From Planctomycetales bacterium (GTDB lineage Bacteria; Planctomycetota; Planctomycetia; Pirellulales; S012-138): 47,237 nt of DNA. The position numbers and the translations under genes are program-made. Positions 7,261 through 16,224 of the stretch are shown in pieces; positions within the stretch are counted from its first letter, which is position 1, and each line of letters starts with the position of its first letter. Where the stretch lies: positions 1 to 47,237 of the forward strand of contig WFOE01000042.1 of assembly GCA_015488215.1 (NCBI GenBank). The letters run 5' to 3'. The notes below the pieces were generated by a model, which was given only the letters and a program-made list of their open reading frames with translations, was not told the DNA's origin and searched no databases.

Positions 7261-7715
7261 ACGAACAAGCCTTGTGGCTCGGCTACCAACTGGTGGCGGC
7301 CGCCCTGGTGGCCCTGGGCACCGTGGGCTTTCTGGCCCGGCGGAACATGATCGTCATGTTCCTTTGCGTGGAGATGATGCTCCAGGGGGTGGCGCTGTCG
7401 CTTGTGGCCTGGGGCCGGTACCACGGCACGCTGGACGGCCAGGTGCTGGTGCTGTTCGTGCTGGCCGTGGCCGCCTGCGAAGCGGCGCTGGCCATGGCCC
7501 TGGCCCTGATGCTTTTCCAGCGACGCGGCCACCTGGACACGGCCGCTTGTTTCCGGCTGCACGAGCCGGGCCAGGAAGTGCAACTGGTCGAACAAGTTTC
7601 CGCCGAAGGAGAACTGGAAGAACCGGAACCGGAACCCACCTGGCCCCATCTCCCCCCGGCCGGAGTGGAACCCCAACGCGATCCCGAGCAGGAAGCCTAC
7701 CGCAGCCATGTTTAG
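7257..7715 (+). CDS. nuoK: NADH-quinone oxidoreductase subunit K
   Basis: Small membrane subunit of complex I, related to MrpC antiporter subunits. The family is usually about 100 aa with three helices; here it has 152 aa. The first roughly 100 residues look normal, including NMIVMFLCVEMMLQGVALSL with the conserved membrane Glu, and EAALAMALALMLFQRRG. The extra 50 residues are hydrophilic and rich in Glu and Pro (EELEEP-like), so the tail probably lies outside the membrane. The start overlaps nuoJ by 4 nt and the end overlaps nuoL by 8 nt. Confidence 0.94.
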   Translation: MNEQALWLGYQLVAAALVALGTVGFLARRNMIVMFLCVEMMLQGVALSLVAWGRYHGTLDGQVLVLFVLAVAACEAALAMALALMLFQRRGHLDTAACFRLHEPGQEVQLVEQVSAEGELEEPEPEPTWPHLPPAGVEPQRDPEQEAYRSHV

Positions 7716-9837
7716 TCTCGATACGCTGCTGGTGCTGGTGGTGGCCGCTCCGCTGGCCGCCGCCGTGCTCACGGCCGCCCTGGGCCGCTGGTACTTGCGC
7801 CGCCACGCGCACTGGCCCGCGCTAGTGGCCGTGGCCGTTTCGCTGGCCGCCGCCGTGGCTCTTGCCTGGCAGTGGTCTGCCGGGCTGCCTGCGCTTCCGG
7901 CCGAAGAACATCACGCCGGACAGACTGCCACTGAGCACGCCCAGCACGAAGAGCCCACCCAGCCCGAAGAGCACGAAACCGCCGGCGAGCGTTACCTGGG
8001 CCGGGAACACGTGGTGGTGCTCTGGCGTTGGGCCGCCGTGCAGGGGGCCTGGGGCACGCCGCCGTTTGTCATCGACGTGGTCCTCCGTGTCGATACGCTC
8101 ACCTGCCTGATGCTGCTGGTGGTAAACCTGGTGGGGCTGCTGGTGGTGCTCTATTCGGTGGGCTACATGCACGACGACCCGGGCTACTGGCGCTATTTCA
8201 CCTACGTGGCCCTGTTCGTCTTTTCGATGAACATGCTGGTTTCGGTGTCCAACTTTCTGTTGCTTTACGTGTTCTGGGAAGCCGTGGGGCTTTGCAGCTA
8301 CTTGCTCATCGGCTTCTGGTTCCAGCGGCCCGCGGCAGCCGACGCGGGCAAGAAAGCCTTTCTGGTCAACCGCGTGGGCGACTTCGGCTTTGCCCTGGGC
8401 GTGTTCCTGCTGTGGAGCGCCCTGGGCACGCTCAACTTCCACGATACGGTGCTGCCCGACGGCAACCTGGTGCCGGGGGTGCTGGGCCAGCACTGGCTTT
8501 CCATGCCCGTTCCCTACGGCGGAGCCTGGGGCTCGCGTGTGGCCGTGGTGGTCGCCTGCCTGTTGTTGTTCGTCGGGGCTTGCGGCAAAAGCGCCCAGTT
8601 CCCCTTGCACGTGTGGTTGCCCGATGCGATGGAAGGGCCCACGCCGGTCAGCGCGTTGATTCACGCCGCCACGATGGTTACCGCGGGCGTGTATCTGGTG
8701 GTGCGAACTGCGCCGATGTTCCTGGTGTCCCAGTCGGCCCATCTGGTGGTGGCCGCCATCGGCGGGCTGACGGCCCTGATGGCCGCTTTCATCGCCCTGA
8801 CCCAAACCGACCTGAAACGCGTGCTGGCCTACTCGACCATCAGCCAGTTGGGCTACATGTTCCTGGCCCTGGGCACGGCCAGTTTTGCCGGGCTGGCGGC
8901 CGGGATGTTCCACTTGTTCACGCACGCGTTCTTCAAGGCACTCCTGTTCCTGGGGGCCGGAAGCGTGATGCACGCCATGGGCGGGGTGATCGACATGAAC
9001 CGCTTCGGCGGGCTGCGGCGCCGACTGCCGCTGACGTACTGGACGTTTCTGCTGGGCGCGCTGGCCCTGGCCGGGGTGGCTCCGCTGGCCGGGTTCTGGA
9101 GCAAGGACGCCGTGCTGGCCGCCGTGCACACCCGGGCAATGGAAAACCCCCTGGGCGAAGGCTACCTGTACCTGACGCTTTACTACACCGGCATGGTCAC
9201 CGCCTTGATGACGGCGTTTTACACGTTTCGGGCCGTGTTCCTCACCTTCCACGGCGAAGAACGCTTGCCCGAGGAAGCCCACGGCCACGCCCACGAAGGC
9301 CCCTGGTGGATGACCGTGCCGCTGGTGCTGCTGGCCCTGGGAGCCGTCGGCGCGGGACTGTTGGGCGGCCCCATTACCGACTGGCTGCGACACACCCCCT
9401 CGCTTGCCTTTGCCGCCCGACTGACCGGTACCGGCCATCACGGTTTCCACTGGCAGGTGGCCGCGCTGAGCACCGCCATGGCCCTGGGCGGAGTGGCCCT
9501 GGCCGCCTGGTTCTACCTGGCCCAGCGGCAACTGGTCGCTTCGCTGGCCGAAACATTCCGCGCCGCCATGCTCTACCAGCTTTCCTACGGCAAGCTGTTC
9601 CTCGATGAAATCTACACCGTGCTGATTGTGATCCCGCTTCGGGTGCTGGGCTGGGTGCTGTTCATCCTGGACCAGTTCTTGATCGACGGGCTGGTCAACC
9701 TGGTCGGCTACCTGGTGCGCGCCCTGGGCGGGCTGTTCCGGCCGCTCCAGACCGGACTGGTGCAGTTTTACGCCCTGGCCATGCTGCTGGGGTTGCTGGT
9801 GCTGCTGGCCTCGATGCTCCGCTGGCCGCTGGGCTGA
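7708..9837 (+). CDS. nuoL: NADH-quinone oxidoreductase subunit L
   Basis: Largest antiporter-like, proton-pumping membrane subunit of complex I. It has 709 aa, longer than the common 600-650. Family signatures are FWEAVGLCSYLLIGFW, the broken-helix and proton-path region GKSAQFPLHVWLPDAMEGPTPVSALIHAATMVTAG, and DLKRVLAYSTISQLGYM. Part of the extra length is a Glu/His-rich insert after the second helix (EEHHAGQTATEHAQHEEP, about residues 67-95), together with a hydrophobic C-terminal region that fits the lateral helix. The ATG overlaps the end of nuoK by 8 nt. R5 follows the stop immediately. Confidence 0.96.
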   Translation: MFSLDTLLVLVVAAPLAAAVLTAALGRWYLRRHAHWPALVAVAVSLAAAVALAWQWSAGLPALPAEEHHAGQTATEHAQHEEPTQPEEHETAGERYLGREHVVVLWRWAAVQGAWGTPPFVIDVVLRVDTLTCLMLLVVNLVGLLVVLYSVGYMHDDPGYWRYFTYVALFVFSMNMLVSVSNFLLLYVFWEAVGLCSYLLIGFWFQRPAAADAGKKAFLVNRVGDFGFALGVFLLWSALGTLNFHDTVLPDGNLVPGVLGQHWLSMPVPYGGAWGSRVAVVVACLLLFVGACGKSAQFPLHVWLPDAMEGPTPVSALIHAATMVTAGVYLVVRTAPMFLVSQSAHLVVAAIGGLTALMAAFIALTQTDLKRVLAYSTISQLGYMFLALGTASFAGLAAGMFHLFTHAFFKALLFLGAGSVMHAMGGVIDMNRFGGLRRRLPLTYWTFLLGALALAGVAPLAGFWSKDAVLAAVHTRAMENPLGEGYLYLTLYYTGMVTALMTAFYTFRAVFLTFHGEERLPEEAHGHAHEGPWWMTVPLVLLALGAVGAGLLGGPITDWLRHTPSLAFAARLTGTGHHGFHWQVAALSTAMALGGVALAAWFYLAQRQLVASLAETFRAAMLYQLSYGKLFLDEIYTVLIVIPLRVLGWVLFILDQFLIDGLVNLVGYLVRALGGLFRPLQTGLVQFYALAMLLGLLVLLASMLRWPLG

Positions 9838-9838
9838 G

Positions 9839-10143
9839 GGCGGCACGGCCGCCAGCGACTAGGTGCTTCCGCACCAGTGCAAGAACAAACGTGATAACAA
9901 ACGGCACAACAGCGAGCCGCCGACTTCAGTCGGCGGAGAGAAACCAAAAGAAAATGCTGATTTACCGAACCGCTCCGCAAGCTCACGCTTGCGGCTCGCC
10001 CAAGAACGAGAGCAAACGTCGACGTTGGCAAAAACGGCAAAAACACCGAACCGGAAACAACCGCAACCTTCGGTAGCGACGCAAACACGAAAAGTGGTGT
10101 TTTTCCTGCCCTGCCCAAGACCCAAGACACAAGACCCAAGACC
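9839..10143 (+). repeat. Hairpin-repeat block R5 (nuoL-nuoM)
   Basis: Begins one base after the nuoL stop. It holds GGCGGC-ACG-GCCGCC (9839-9853), GGTGCTTCCGCACC (9862-9875), a core hairpin CCGCCGACTTCAGTCGGCGG (9917-9936), CCGCAAGCTCACGCTTGCGG (9975-9994) after 38 nt, and a CAAGACN heptad run that ends directly at the nuoM ATG. From about 9907 to 10143 it is a close relative of 6266-6504 upstream of nuoJ. Confidence 0.87.
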
Positions 10144-11856
10144 ATGTCCACCTGGTTGATTGTTTCGCTGGCGTTGCCGCTGCTGGGGGCCGCCCTGGCC
10201 GCCGGCGTGGCCGCGGCCGGGTACCGCGTCGTGCGCTGCGTGGCCCTGGGCACCACGTTGCTTACGCTGCTGGTGGCCGGGTACCTGGCTTTTCAGTTTC
10301 CGGCCGACTCCCCGGCCCGAATCACCCTGGAAGGTGCCCCCCAGGCGGAACCCTTCGCGTTGTGGGAAGCCCAATGGTTCGGCTCGCCCGAAGGGCCGGT
10401 GGACATCCGTTTTTCGCTGGGCCTGGACGGGCTGGGCGTGTGGCTCTACGCCCTCAGCGCGCTGCTGATGGTGACGGCCGTGCTGATTTCCTGGGAGACG
10501 ATTACCCATCGGCCCGGCACGTATTACGCGCTGCTGTTGCTACTGGAAACCGGGCTGCTGGGCGTGTTCACCGCTCGGGACATTCTGCTGTTCTACGTGT
10601 TTTTCGAGTTCACGTTGCTGCCGCTTTTCTTTCTGATTGGCATCTGGGGGCACGAGGAGCGGCGCTACGCGGCGGTGAAGTTTTTCCTCTACACGCTGGC
10701 CGGCAGCGTGCTTACGTTTTTGGGGCTGCTGGCCATTGCCTGGTGGTGTGCTTCGCAGCATCCGCAGGGGGTGCTCAGCTTCTATCTGCCAACGATTGAA
10801 GAACAACTGCGCCGCACCCCCTTGCCGGCGGAGTTGCAGTGGTGGCTGTTCCTGGCCCTGTTTGCCGGGTTTGCGGTCAAAGTGCCGCTGTGGCCGTTTC
10901 ACACCTGGTTGCCGCTTGCCCACGTAGAAGCTCCCACGGCCGGCAGCGTGTTGCTGGCCGGGGTGTTGTTGAAGGTGGGCTCTTACGGCTTTGTGCGTTT
11001 CTGCCTGCCGCTTTTGCCGGCCGGTTCGGCCGCCTGGATGCCCTGGGTGATGTGGCTGGCCGTGGTGGGCATCCTCTACGCAGCGCTGGTGGCGCTGGTG
11101 CAGTGGGACATCAAGCGGCTGATTGCCTACAGCAGCGTAAGCCACCTGGGCTTTTGCATGCTGGGCGTGTTTGCCATGAACCGGCCCGGCCTGGAAGGCG
11201 GCGTGTTGCAGATGGTCAACCACGGGTTGTCCACCGCCGGGCTGTTCTCCGTGGTGGGCATGATTTACGCCCGCTACCACACGCGGCACATGGCCGAACT
11301 GGGCGGACTGGCCCGACGGCTGCCCCTGCTGAGCACCGTGTTTCTGGTGCTGGTGCTCTCCAGCATCGGGCTGCCCGGGCTCAACGGGTTTGCCGGGGAG
11401 TTTCTCATCCTGGCCGGGGCGTTCAACCGCGGCTGGACCGCTCCGGCGGCTTACGCCGGCCAGTTGTACCTGCTGGCCGCGCTGGCCACGTTGGGCGTGG
11501 TGCTGGGGGCCTGGTACATGCTGGGCATGGTCCGCCAGGTGCTGTTCGGCCCGTTGCAGGAGCCGGTTCGGGAAGAGGGCGAGCCGCACCCGGCGGTGCG
11601 CGACTTGCGCTGGTACGAGCTGGGCGCCGTGGCCCCGCTGCTGGTGTTCGTGCTCTGGATTGGCTTGCAGCCGGGGTTCTTCTTGCAGCGGATGCACTCC
11701 GCACTGCTGCCGCTTGCCGACCGGGCGGCGGTGAGCTATTACCGCAGCTACGCCCAGGCCCATTTGCCGGCAAAGAACAAGGAACAAAAGGGACAACCCC
11801 AAGGCGAGAAACAACCCCGTGCCGAAGAGGCCCCCCCGGCCGACCCGGCGCGGTGA
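10144..11856 (+). CDS. nuoM: NADH-quinone oxidoreductase subunit M
   Basis: Antiporter-like proton-pumping membrane subunit of complex I. It has 570 aa; the family is about 490-530, and the surplus is a charged C-terminal tail (KNKEQKGQPQGEKQPRAEE). Signatures are the helix with conserved Glu (FFEFTLLPLFFLIGIWG), FAVKVPLWPFHTWLPLAHVEAPTAGSV, and DIKRLIAYSSVSHLGFCMLG. No Shine-Dalgarno motif is seen; the ATG is preceded by CAAGACC heptads, as for nuoJ. A repeat hairpin begins 3 nt after the stop codon. Confidence 0.96.
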   Translation: MSTWLIVSLALPLLGAALAAGVAAAGYRVVRCVALGTTLLTLLVAGYLAFQFPADSPARITLEGAPQAEPFALWEAQWFGSPEGPVDIRFSLGLDGLGVWLYALSALLMVTAVLISWETITHRPGTYYALLLLLETGLLGVFTARDILLFYVFFEFTLLPLFFLIGIWGHEERRYAAVKFFLYTLAGSVLTFLGLLAIAWWCASQHPQGVLSFYLPTIEEQLRRTPLPAELQWWLFLALFAGFAVKVPLWPFHTWLPLAHVEAPTAGSVLLAGVLLKVGSYGFVRFCLPLLPAGSAAWMPWVMWLAVVGILYAALVALVQWDIKRLIAYSSVSHLGFCMLGVFAMNRPGLEGGVLQMVNHGLSTAGLFSVVGMIYARYHTRHMAELGGLARRLPLLSTVFLVLVLSSIGLPGLNGFAGEFLILAGAFNRGWTAPAAYAGQLYLLAALATLGVVLGAWYMLGMVRQVLFGPLQEPVREEGEPHPAVRDLRWYELGAVAPLLVFVLWIGLQPGFFLQRMHSALLPLADRAAVSYYRSYAQAHLPAKNKEQKGQPQGEKQPRAEEAPPADPAR

Positions 11857-11859
11857 AGT

Positions 11860-12056
11860 CCCGGACTTCCGTCCGGGGCTCGCCGAACTAGATTCGGCTT
11901 GCGACTTGTGGCGTGCGCCATGCGCGAGGAGCTTCCGCTCCGGAGCAAAACAAACGTAACAAACAACAAAACGGCGAGCCGCCGACTTTAGTCGGCGGAG
12001 AGAAACCAAAAGAAAACGCTGATTTACCGAACCGCTCCGCAAGCTCACGCTTACGG
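11860..12056 (+). repeat. Hairpin-repeat block R6 (nuoM-nuoN)
   Basis: Holds CCCGGAC-TTCC-GTCCGGG (11860-11877) right after the nuoM stop, a heptad run of CTTGCGN type (about 11895-11925), a TTCC hairpin (11928-11941), a core hairpin CCGCCGACTTTAGTCGGCGG (11979-11998) and CCGCAAGC-TCAC-GCTTACGG (12037-12056) after 38 nt. The section 11970-12060 is a third copy of the leader module found before nuoJ and nuoM; the similarity then stops and nuoN gets its own CGGAG ribosome binding site. Confidence 0.86.
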
Positions 12057-12114
12057 CTCGGCGGTGGAAGAGCAAACGCCAACCAAACCAGAACCGTAAA
12101 CGGAGACTTTGCCG

Positions 12115-13719
12115 GTGGACGCTTACGTTTCGCCCCAGTTGGTCGGGCACCTGTTGCCTGAAATCCTACTGCTGGCCGCCGGGACGGTGGTGCTGGTCGG
12201 CGGAGCTTTCCACCGCCGCGGGCACTTGTGGCACCTGGTGGCTCTGGCCGCTCCGGCGCTGGCGCTGTTGGTGTTGTGGTTCCAGCGGCCCGGGCCGGGA
12301 GCGGAATGGACGGCCGAAGCCGCTCCGTTGGCCCTGGACGCCATGGCCCGATTCGCCCGTATTACCGTGGCTCTGCTGGGCGTGTTGTTCGCTCTGCTAG
12401 TGTGGCAGCGGGAACCGGACCGCCCGGCCGAATACACCGGGGCGCTGTTGCTGCTTGAGGCCGGGGCGATGCTCGCCGCTTCGGCGGCCAATCTGGTGAT
12501 GGTCTTTCTGGCCCTGGAACTGGTCAGTATCCCCAGCTACGTGTTGCTCTACCTGGTGCGCCGCGCGCCGGACACCCAGGAAGCGACAATCAAGTACTTC
12601 CTGCTGAGTATCCTTTCTTCGGCGCTGATGCTCTACGGGTTCAGCTTCCTCTACGGCGTGGCCGGAGCCACGCATCTGGCGGCCATTCGCCGCGCGTTGG
12701 CCGCCACCACAGGCCAGGCGTGGTTGGGCCTGGGCGGACTAGGGATGCTGCTGGTGCTAGCCGGGCTGGGGTTCAAGCTGGCCGCCGTGCCGTTTCACTT
12801 CTACGCTCCCGATGTGTATCAAGGCACCACCCACGAGAACACGGCCGTGCTGGCCGCCGTGCCCAAGCTGGCTGCGGCCGTGGTGCTGGTGCGGCTGTTG
12901 TGGTGGGCCACGCCGGGGCTGGAGGACTTGGGCTGGCGGGTAGTGCTGGTCCTTGCCCTGGTGACGATGACCCTGGGCAACACGCTGGCCCTGTGGCAGA
13001 ACCACCTGCGGCGGCTGTTGGCCTACTCCTCGGTGGCCCATGCCGGCTACATGCTGGTGGGCCTGGCTGCTGCGTTTGCGTTGAGCCATTCGGGCCGTGC
13101 GGCCGATGCGGCCGTGACTGCCCTGTTGTTCTACGCGCTGGTGTACGCGGTGGCCACCGCGGGCATCTTTGCCGTGCTGGCGGCCTGGAGCCAGGGAGCC
13201 AAACGGGTGGAAACCGTCGAAGACCTGGCCGGACTTTCCCGGCACCGGCCCGGCCTGGCCGCCGGGCTTGCCGTGCTGCTGTTTTCGCTAGCCGGGATTC
13301 CGCCCCTGGCCGGTTTCTGGGGCAAGTTCGGCTTGTTTTCCGCCGCGCTGCAAGTCGTGCGGCAGTCCCCGGGGGAAGTCTCCACCTGGTTCGTGGTGCT
13401 AGCCGTCGTGGGCGTGCTCAACGCGGCGGCTGCGGCGGCCTATTACCTGCGGATAATCGGAACCATGTATTTCCAGGAACCCGGCCCCGAGGCCGACCAG
13501 GTGGAACCAGGCGGCGGGGCGCCGCTGGCGGCTTGGGGCGCCGTGGCCCTGGTGGTGCTGCTGGGTCTGGTTCCGCGGCTTGGGCTGAGTGGGGCCAGCC
13601 GGGCCGGTGCGGCCCTGCAAGCGGCCGCTGCTGCCCCGGTTTCGACGGTCGCGGCACAGACCGAAACCGCTCCTGCGCGCCAGGCGCGGCTCGTTTCGCC
13701 CGATTCCAGAGAACAATAG
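12115..13719 (+). CDS. nuoN: NADH-quinone oxidoreductase subunit N
   Basis: Third antiporter-like membrane subunit of complex I. It has 534 aa from GTG at 12115. Signatures are ALELVSIPSYVLLYLVRR with the conserved Glu, GLGFKLAAVPFHFYAPDVYQG, and RLLAYSSVAHAGYMLVGL. GTG at 12115 is preferred over the TTG at 12109 because CGGAGA at 12101-12106 is then 8 nt away instead of 2. The C-terminus has an Ala-rich segment and ends with a short charged tail. It closes the nuo series in the classical F-to-N order. Confidence 0.95.
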   Translation: MDAYVSPQLVGHLLPEILLLAAGTVVLVGGAFHRRGHLWHLVALAAPALALLVLWFQRPGPGAEWTAEAAPLALDAMARFARITVALLGVLFALLVWQREPDRPAEYTGALLLLEAGAMLAASAANLVMVFLALELVSIPSYVLLYLVRRAPDTQEATIKYFLLSILSSALMLYGFSFLYGVAGATHLAAIRRALAATTGQAWLGLGGLGMLLVLAGLGFKLAAVPFHFYAPDVYQGTTHENTAVLAAVPKLAAAVVLVRLLWWATPGLEDLGWRVVLVLALVTMTLGNTLALWQNHLRRLLAYSSVAHAGYMLVGLAAAFALSHSGRAADAAVTALLFYALVYAVATAGIFAVLAAWSQGAKRVETVEDLAGLSRHRPGLAAGLAVLLFSLAGIPPLAGFWGKFGLFSAALQVVRQSPGEVSTWFVVLAVVGVLNAAAAAAYYLRIIGTMYFQEPGPEADQVEPGGGAPLAAWGAVALVVLLGLVPRLGLSGASRAGAALQAAAAAPVSTVAAQTETAPARQARLVSPDSREQ

Positions 13720-13870
13720 CCGCAAAGCGACCGCCGGAAAGCTCCTCCGGCAGAGTGCGGCGGCCCTCTTCCCGGTTCGTTTTCCGGTCGGTGCCCGTGC
13801 GAGGAAAAGCCGTGCCGGCAGAAGCGGTTTTTCCCGGTTCGTACCGGCCAAGCAGGAGCCTGAGCCGACG

Positions 13871-14890
13871 ATGCGCGTGTGGATCACCGGAGTGACCGGC
13901 TTTCTGGGCTCGCACCTGGCCGAGCATCTGCTGGCCTGCGGCGACCAGGTGTTGGGCACCAGCCGCTCCGGTCGCTGGCCTCCGTGGCTGAACCACCTGC
14001 GATCCCGCGTACCGCTTTTGAGTTGGGACCTGCGCCGGCCCGTTCCCGCCCCGGTTTGGGACGCCGTGGCTTCGTTTGCTCCCCAGGCGGTGTACCATCT
14101 GGCGGCTTTGAGTCTGCCGGACCGTTGCGGCTCCCGGGAGCCCACGGCCGAGGCGCTGGCCGTCAACGTCGAAGGCACGCGCCACGTGTGCCAGGTGGCC
14201 TGGCAGCTTTCGCCCCGGCCGCGCCTGCTGCTGGCCAGCAGCGGGCACGTGTACCGCTCGCCGCCCCGATTCGGCTACCGGATCGACGAATGCAGCCCGC
14301 TGCAACCCCGCAACGGCTACGGCCGAAGCAAGCTGCTGGCCGAACGGGTCCTGGGGCGCTATGCCGCCGCGGGGCTGCCCGCCGTGGTGGTCCGTTCGTT
14401 CAACCACGCCGGAGCGCGGCAGGATAGGCACCTGATGCTGGCCCAGTGGTGCTGGCAACTGGCCGCGGGCCAGGAGAGGCTAGTAGTACGCAATCGCAAC
14501 ACGTGGCTCGATCTGCTGGATGTGCGCGACGCGGCCCGAGCCTATCGCGCAGTGATGTTGCAGGGCAGCCCCGGGCTGGTTTACAACGTGGGCGCAGGCA
14601 CGGCCGTGTGCAGCGGATGGGTGCTCAAGCTGCTGTTGCAGTGCGCAGGCGCCCGGGTGTCGGTGGAGGAAACTTCCCCGGGACTGCGACGCAATCCGGT
14701 GGCCGACACCTCGCGGCTGGCTCGCCACACTGGCTGGTGCCCTCGGGTGCCGCTGCGGCAAACGGTGGAGGACTGCCTACGGTTTTACCAGCAATGGGCC
14801 GAAGCGTTCCCCGCCGCGGAACAAGTCCGCTGCTCCGACACGCCCCCGCCCCCAAGTGAAACGGCAAGCGAGCCAAGGAGTCCCCAGTGA
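13871..14890 (+). CDS. NAD-dependent epimerase/dehydratase (GDP-mannose dehydratase/reductase-like)
   Basis: Extended short-chain dehydrogenase of the sugar-nucleotide epimerase/dehydratase type, 339 aa. The N-terminal Rossmann motif is GVTGFLG (residues 7-13); the catalytic pair is Y150 and K154 in YGRSK, with the SSG segment near 123-125. [11 protein letters not shown] resembles the substrate-binding segment of GDP-6-deoxy-mannose reductases and GDP-mannose 4,6-dehydratases. The start is ATG with AGGAG 12 nt upstream; the longer ORF reading from 13589 overlaps nuoN and is rejected. The stop overlaps the next gene in GTGA, so this enzyme and UDP-glucose dehydrogenase are probably made together for surface polysaccharide. 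The exact substrate is not certain. Confidence 0.85.
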   Translation: MRVWITGVTGFLGSHLAEHLLACGDQVLGTSRSGRWPPWLNHLRSRVPLLSWDLRRPVPAPVWDAVASFAPQAVYHLAALSLPDRCGSREPTAEALAVNVEGTRHVCQVAWQLSPRPRLLLASSGHVYRSPPRFGYRIDECSPLQPRNGYGRSKLLAERVLGRYAAAGLPAVVVRSFNHAGARQDRHLMLAQWCWQLAAGQERLVVRNRNTWLDLLDVRDAARAYRAVMLQGSPGLVYNVGAGTAVCSGWVLKLLLQCAGARVSVEETSPGLRRNPVADTSRLARHTGWCPRVPLRQTVEDCLRFYQQWAEAFPAAEQVRCSDTPPPPSETASEPRSPQ

Positions 14891-16218
14891 AAATCACCAT
14901 GGTGGGTACCGGCTACGTGGGCCTGGTAACCGGCACCTGCTTTGCCGATACGGGCAACCGCGTCGTCTGCGTCGATGTGGACCGGGAGAAAATCGACAAG
15001 TTGCGGCGCGGGGAGGTGCCCATCTACGAACCCGGCCTGGCCGAGCTAATCCATCAAAACGTCAAGCATCGCCGGTTGAGCTTCACGACCCAACTGGCCG
15101 AAGCGGCCCCGGGCAGCGATTTCGTCTTCATTGCCGTGGGCACTCCGCAAGGCGAAGACGGCTCGGCCGATTTGAGCAACCTGTGGGCGGTGGTGGACCA
15201 ACTGGCCCCCGTGCTGGAACCGCAAACGGTGGTGGTCATCAAAAGCACCGTGCCGGTGGGAACCAACGCCCAGGTGACCCGGCGGCTGGAAGAGCAGTTG
15301 GGTCGCCCGGTCGATGTGGCCAGCAACCCGGAGTTCCTCAAGGAAGGGTCGGCTCTGGAAGATTGCATCAAGCCGGACCGCGTGGTGGTGGGCGTGCGTC
15401 GGGACGAGGTGGCCCGGCGCCTGCGGCGGCTCTACGCCCCGTTTCTGCGCACCGACCGGCCCTTTCTGGTCATGAGTCCCGAAAGCGCCGAAATGACCAA
15501 GTACGCCGCCAATGCCATGCTGGCCACCAAGATTAGCTTCATCAACGAAATGGCCAACCTGTGCCAGGCCCTGGGGGCCGACATCAACGATGTCCGCCGC
15601 GGCATCGGCCACGACGCCCGCATCGGCTTTGCCTTCTTGTTCCCGGGGCTGGGCTACGGCGGCAGTTGCTTTCCCAAGGACGTGCGGGCCCTGCAAGCGA
15701 TGGCCCGGCAGTTGGGCCTGCAACCGCGCATCCTGGAAGCCGTGGACCAGGTGAACCGGCACCAGAAACGCGTGCTGCTGGAAGCGATTCACCAGGAACT
15801 GGGCCAGGACCTTTCGGGACGCACGGTGGCCGTTTGGGGGCTTTCGTTCAAGCCGCGAACCGACGACGTGCGCGAAGCCCCTTCGCTGGTGGTGATCGAG
15901 CACCTGCTCGGCCACGGGGCCGCGGTCCAGGCGCACGATCCGGTGGCCATGAAGAACGTCCAGCGGCACTTTGCCGCTCATCCGCACCGGCAGCGGCTCA
16001 CATTCCACGAAGACCCCTACGACGCCCTGGCCGGGGCCGATCTGCTGGTCATCTGCACCGAGTGGAAAGAGTTCCAGCATCCCGACCTGGCCCTGATGCG
16101 GCAGCGGATGCGGCAACCCATCATCTGCGACGGCCGCAACCTGTACGAACCGGAACTGATGGCCGAAGCCGGGTTCACCTACCACTCCATCGGCCGGGCC
16201 ACCGTGCGACCGATATAG
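14887..16218 (+). CDS. UDP-glucose 6-dehydrogenase
   Basis: Oxidises UDP-glucose twice with NAD to UDP-glucuronate, a precursor of acidic polysaccharides. It has 443 aa, normal for the family. It shows the N-terminal NAD motif [11 protein letters not shown], the segment [10 protein letters not shown], and the catalytic cysteine near 261 in [10 protein letters not shown], followed by the UDP-binding C-terminal domain ([16 protein letters not shown]). The GTG start overlaps the previous stop codon (GTGA) and is preceded by AAGGAG with 6 nt spacing. GDP-mannose dehydrogenase is a relative, but the pattern fits UDP-glucose dehydrogenase better. Confidence 0.93.
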   Translation: MKITMVGTGYVGLVTGTCFADTGNRVVCVDVDREKIDKLRRGEVPIYEPGLAELIHQNVKHRRLSFTTQLAEAAPGSDFVFIAVGTPQGEDGSADLSNLWAVVDQLAPVLEPQTVVVIKSTVPVGTNAQVTRRLEEQLGRPVDVASNPEFLKEGSALEDCIKPDRVVVGVRRDEVARRLRRLYAPFLRTDRPFLVMSPESAEMTKYAANAMLATKISFINEMANLCQALGADINDVRRGIGHDARIGFAFLFPGLGYGGSCFPKDVRALQAMARQLGLQPRILEAVDQVNRHQKRVLLEAIHQELGQDLSGRTVAVWGLSFKPRTDDVREAPSLVVIEHLLGHGAAVQAHDPVAMKNVQRHFAAHPHRQRLTFHEDPYDALAGADLLVICTEWKEFQHPDLALMRQRMRQPIICDGRNLYEPELMAEAGFTYHSIGRATVRPI

Positions 16219-16224
16219 GTTTTC

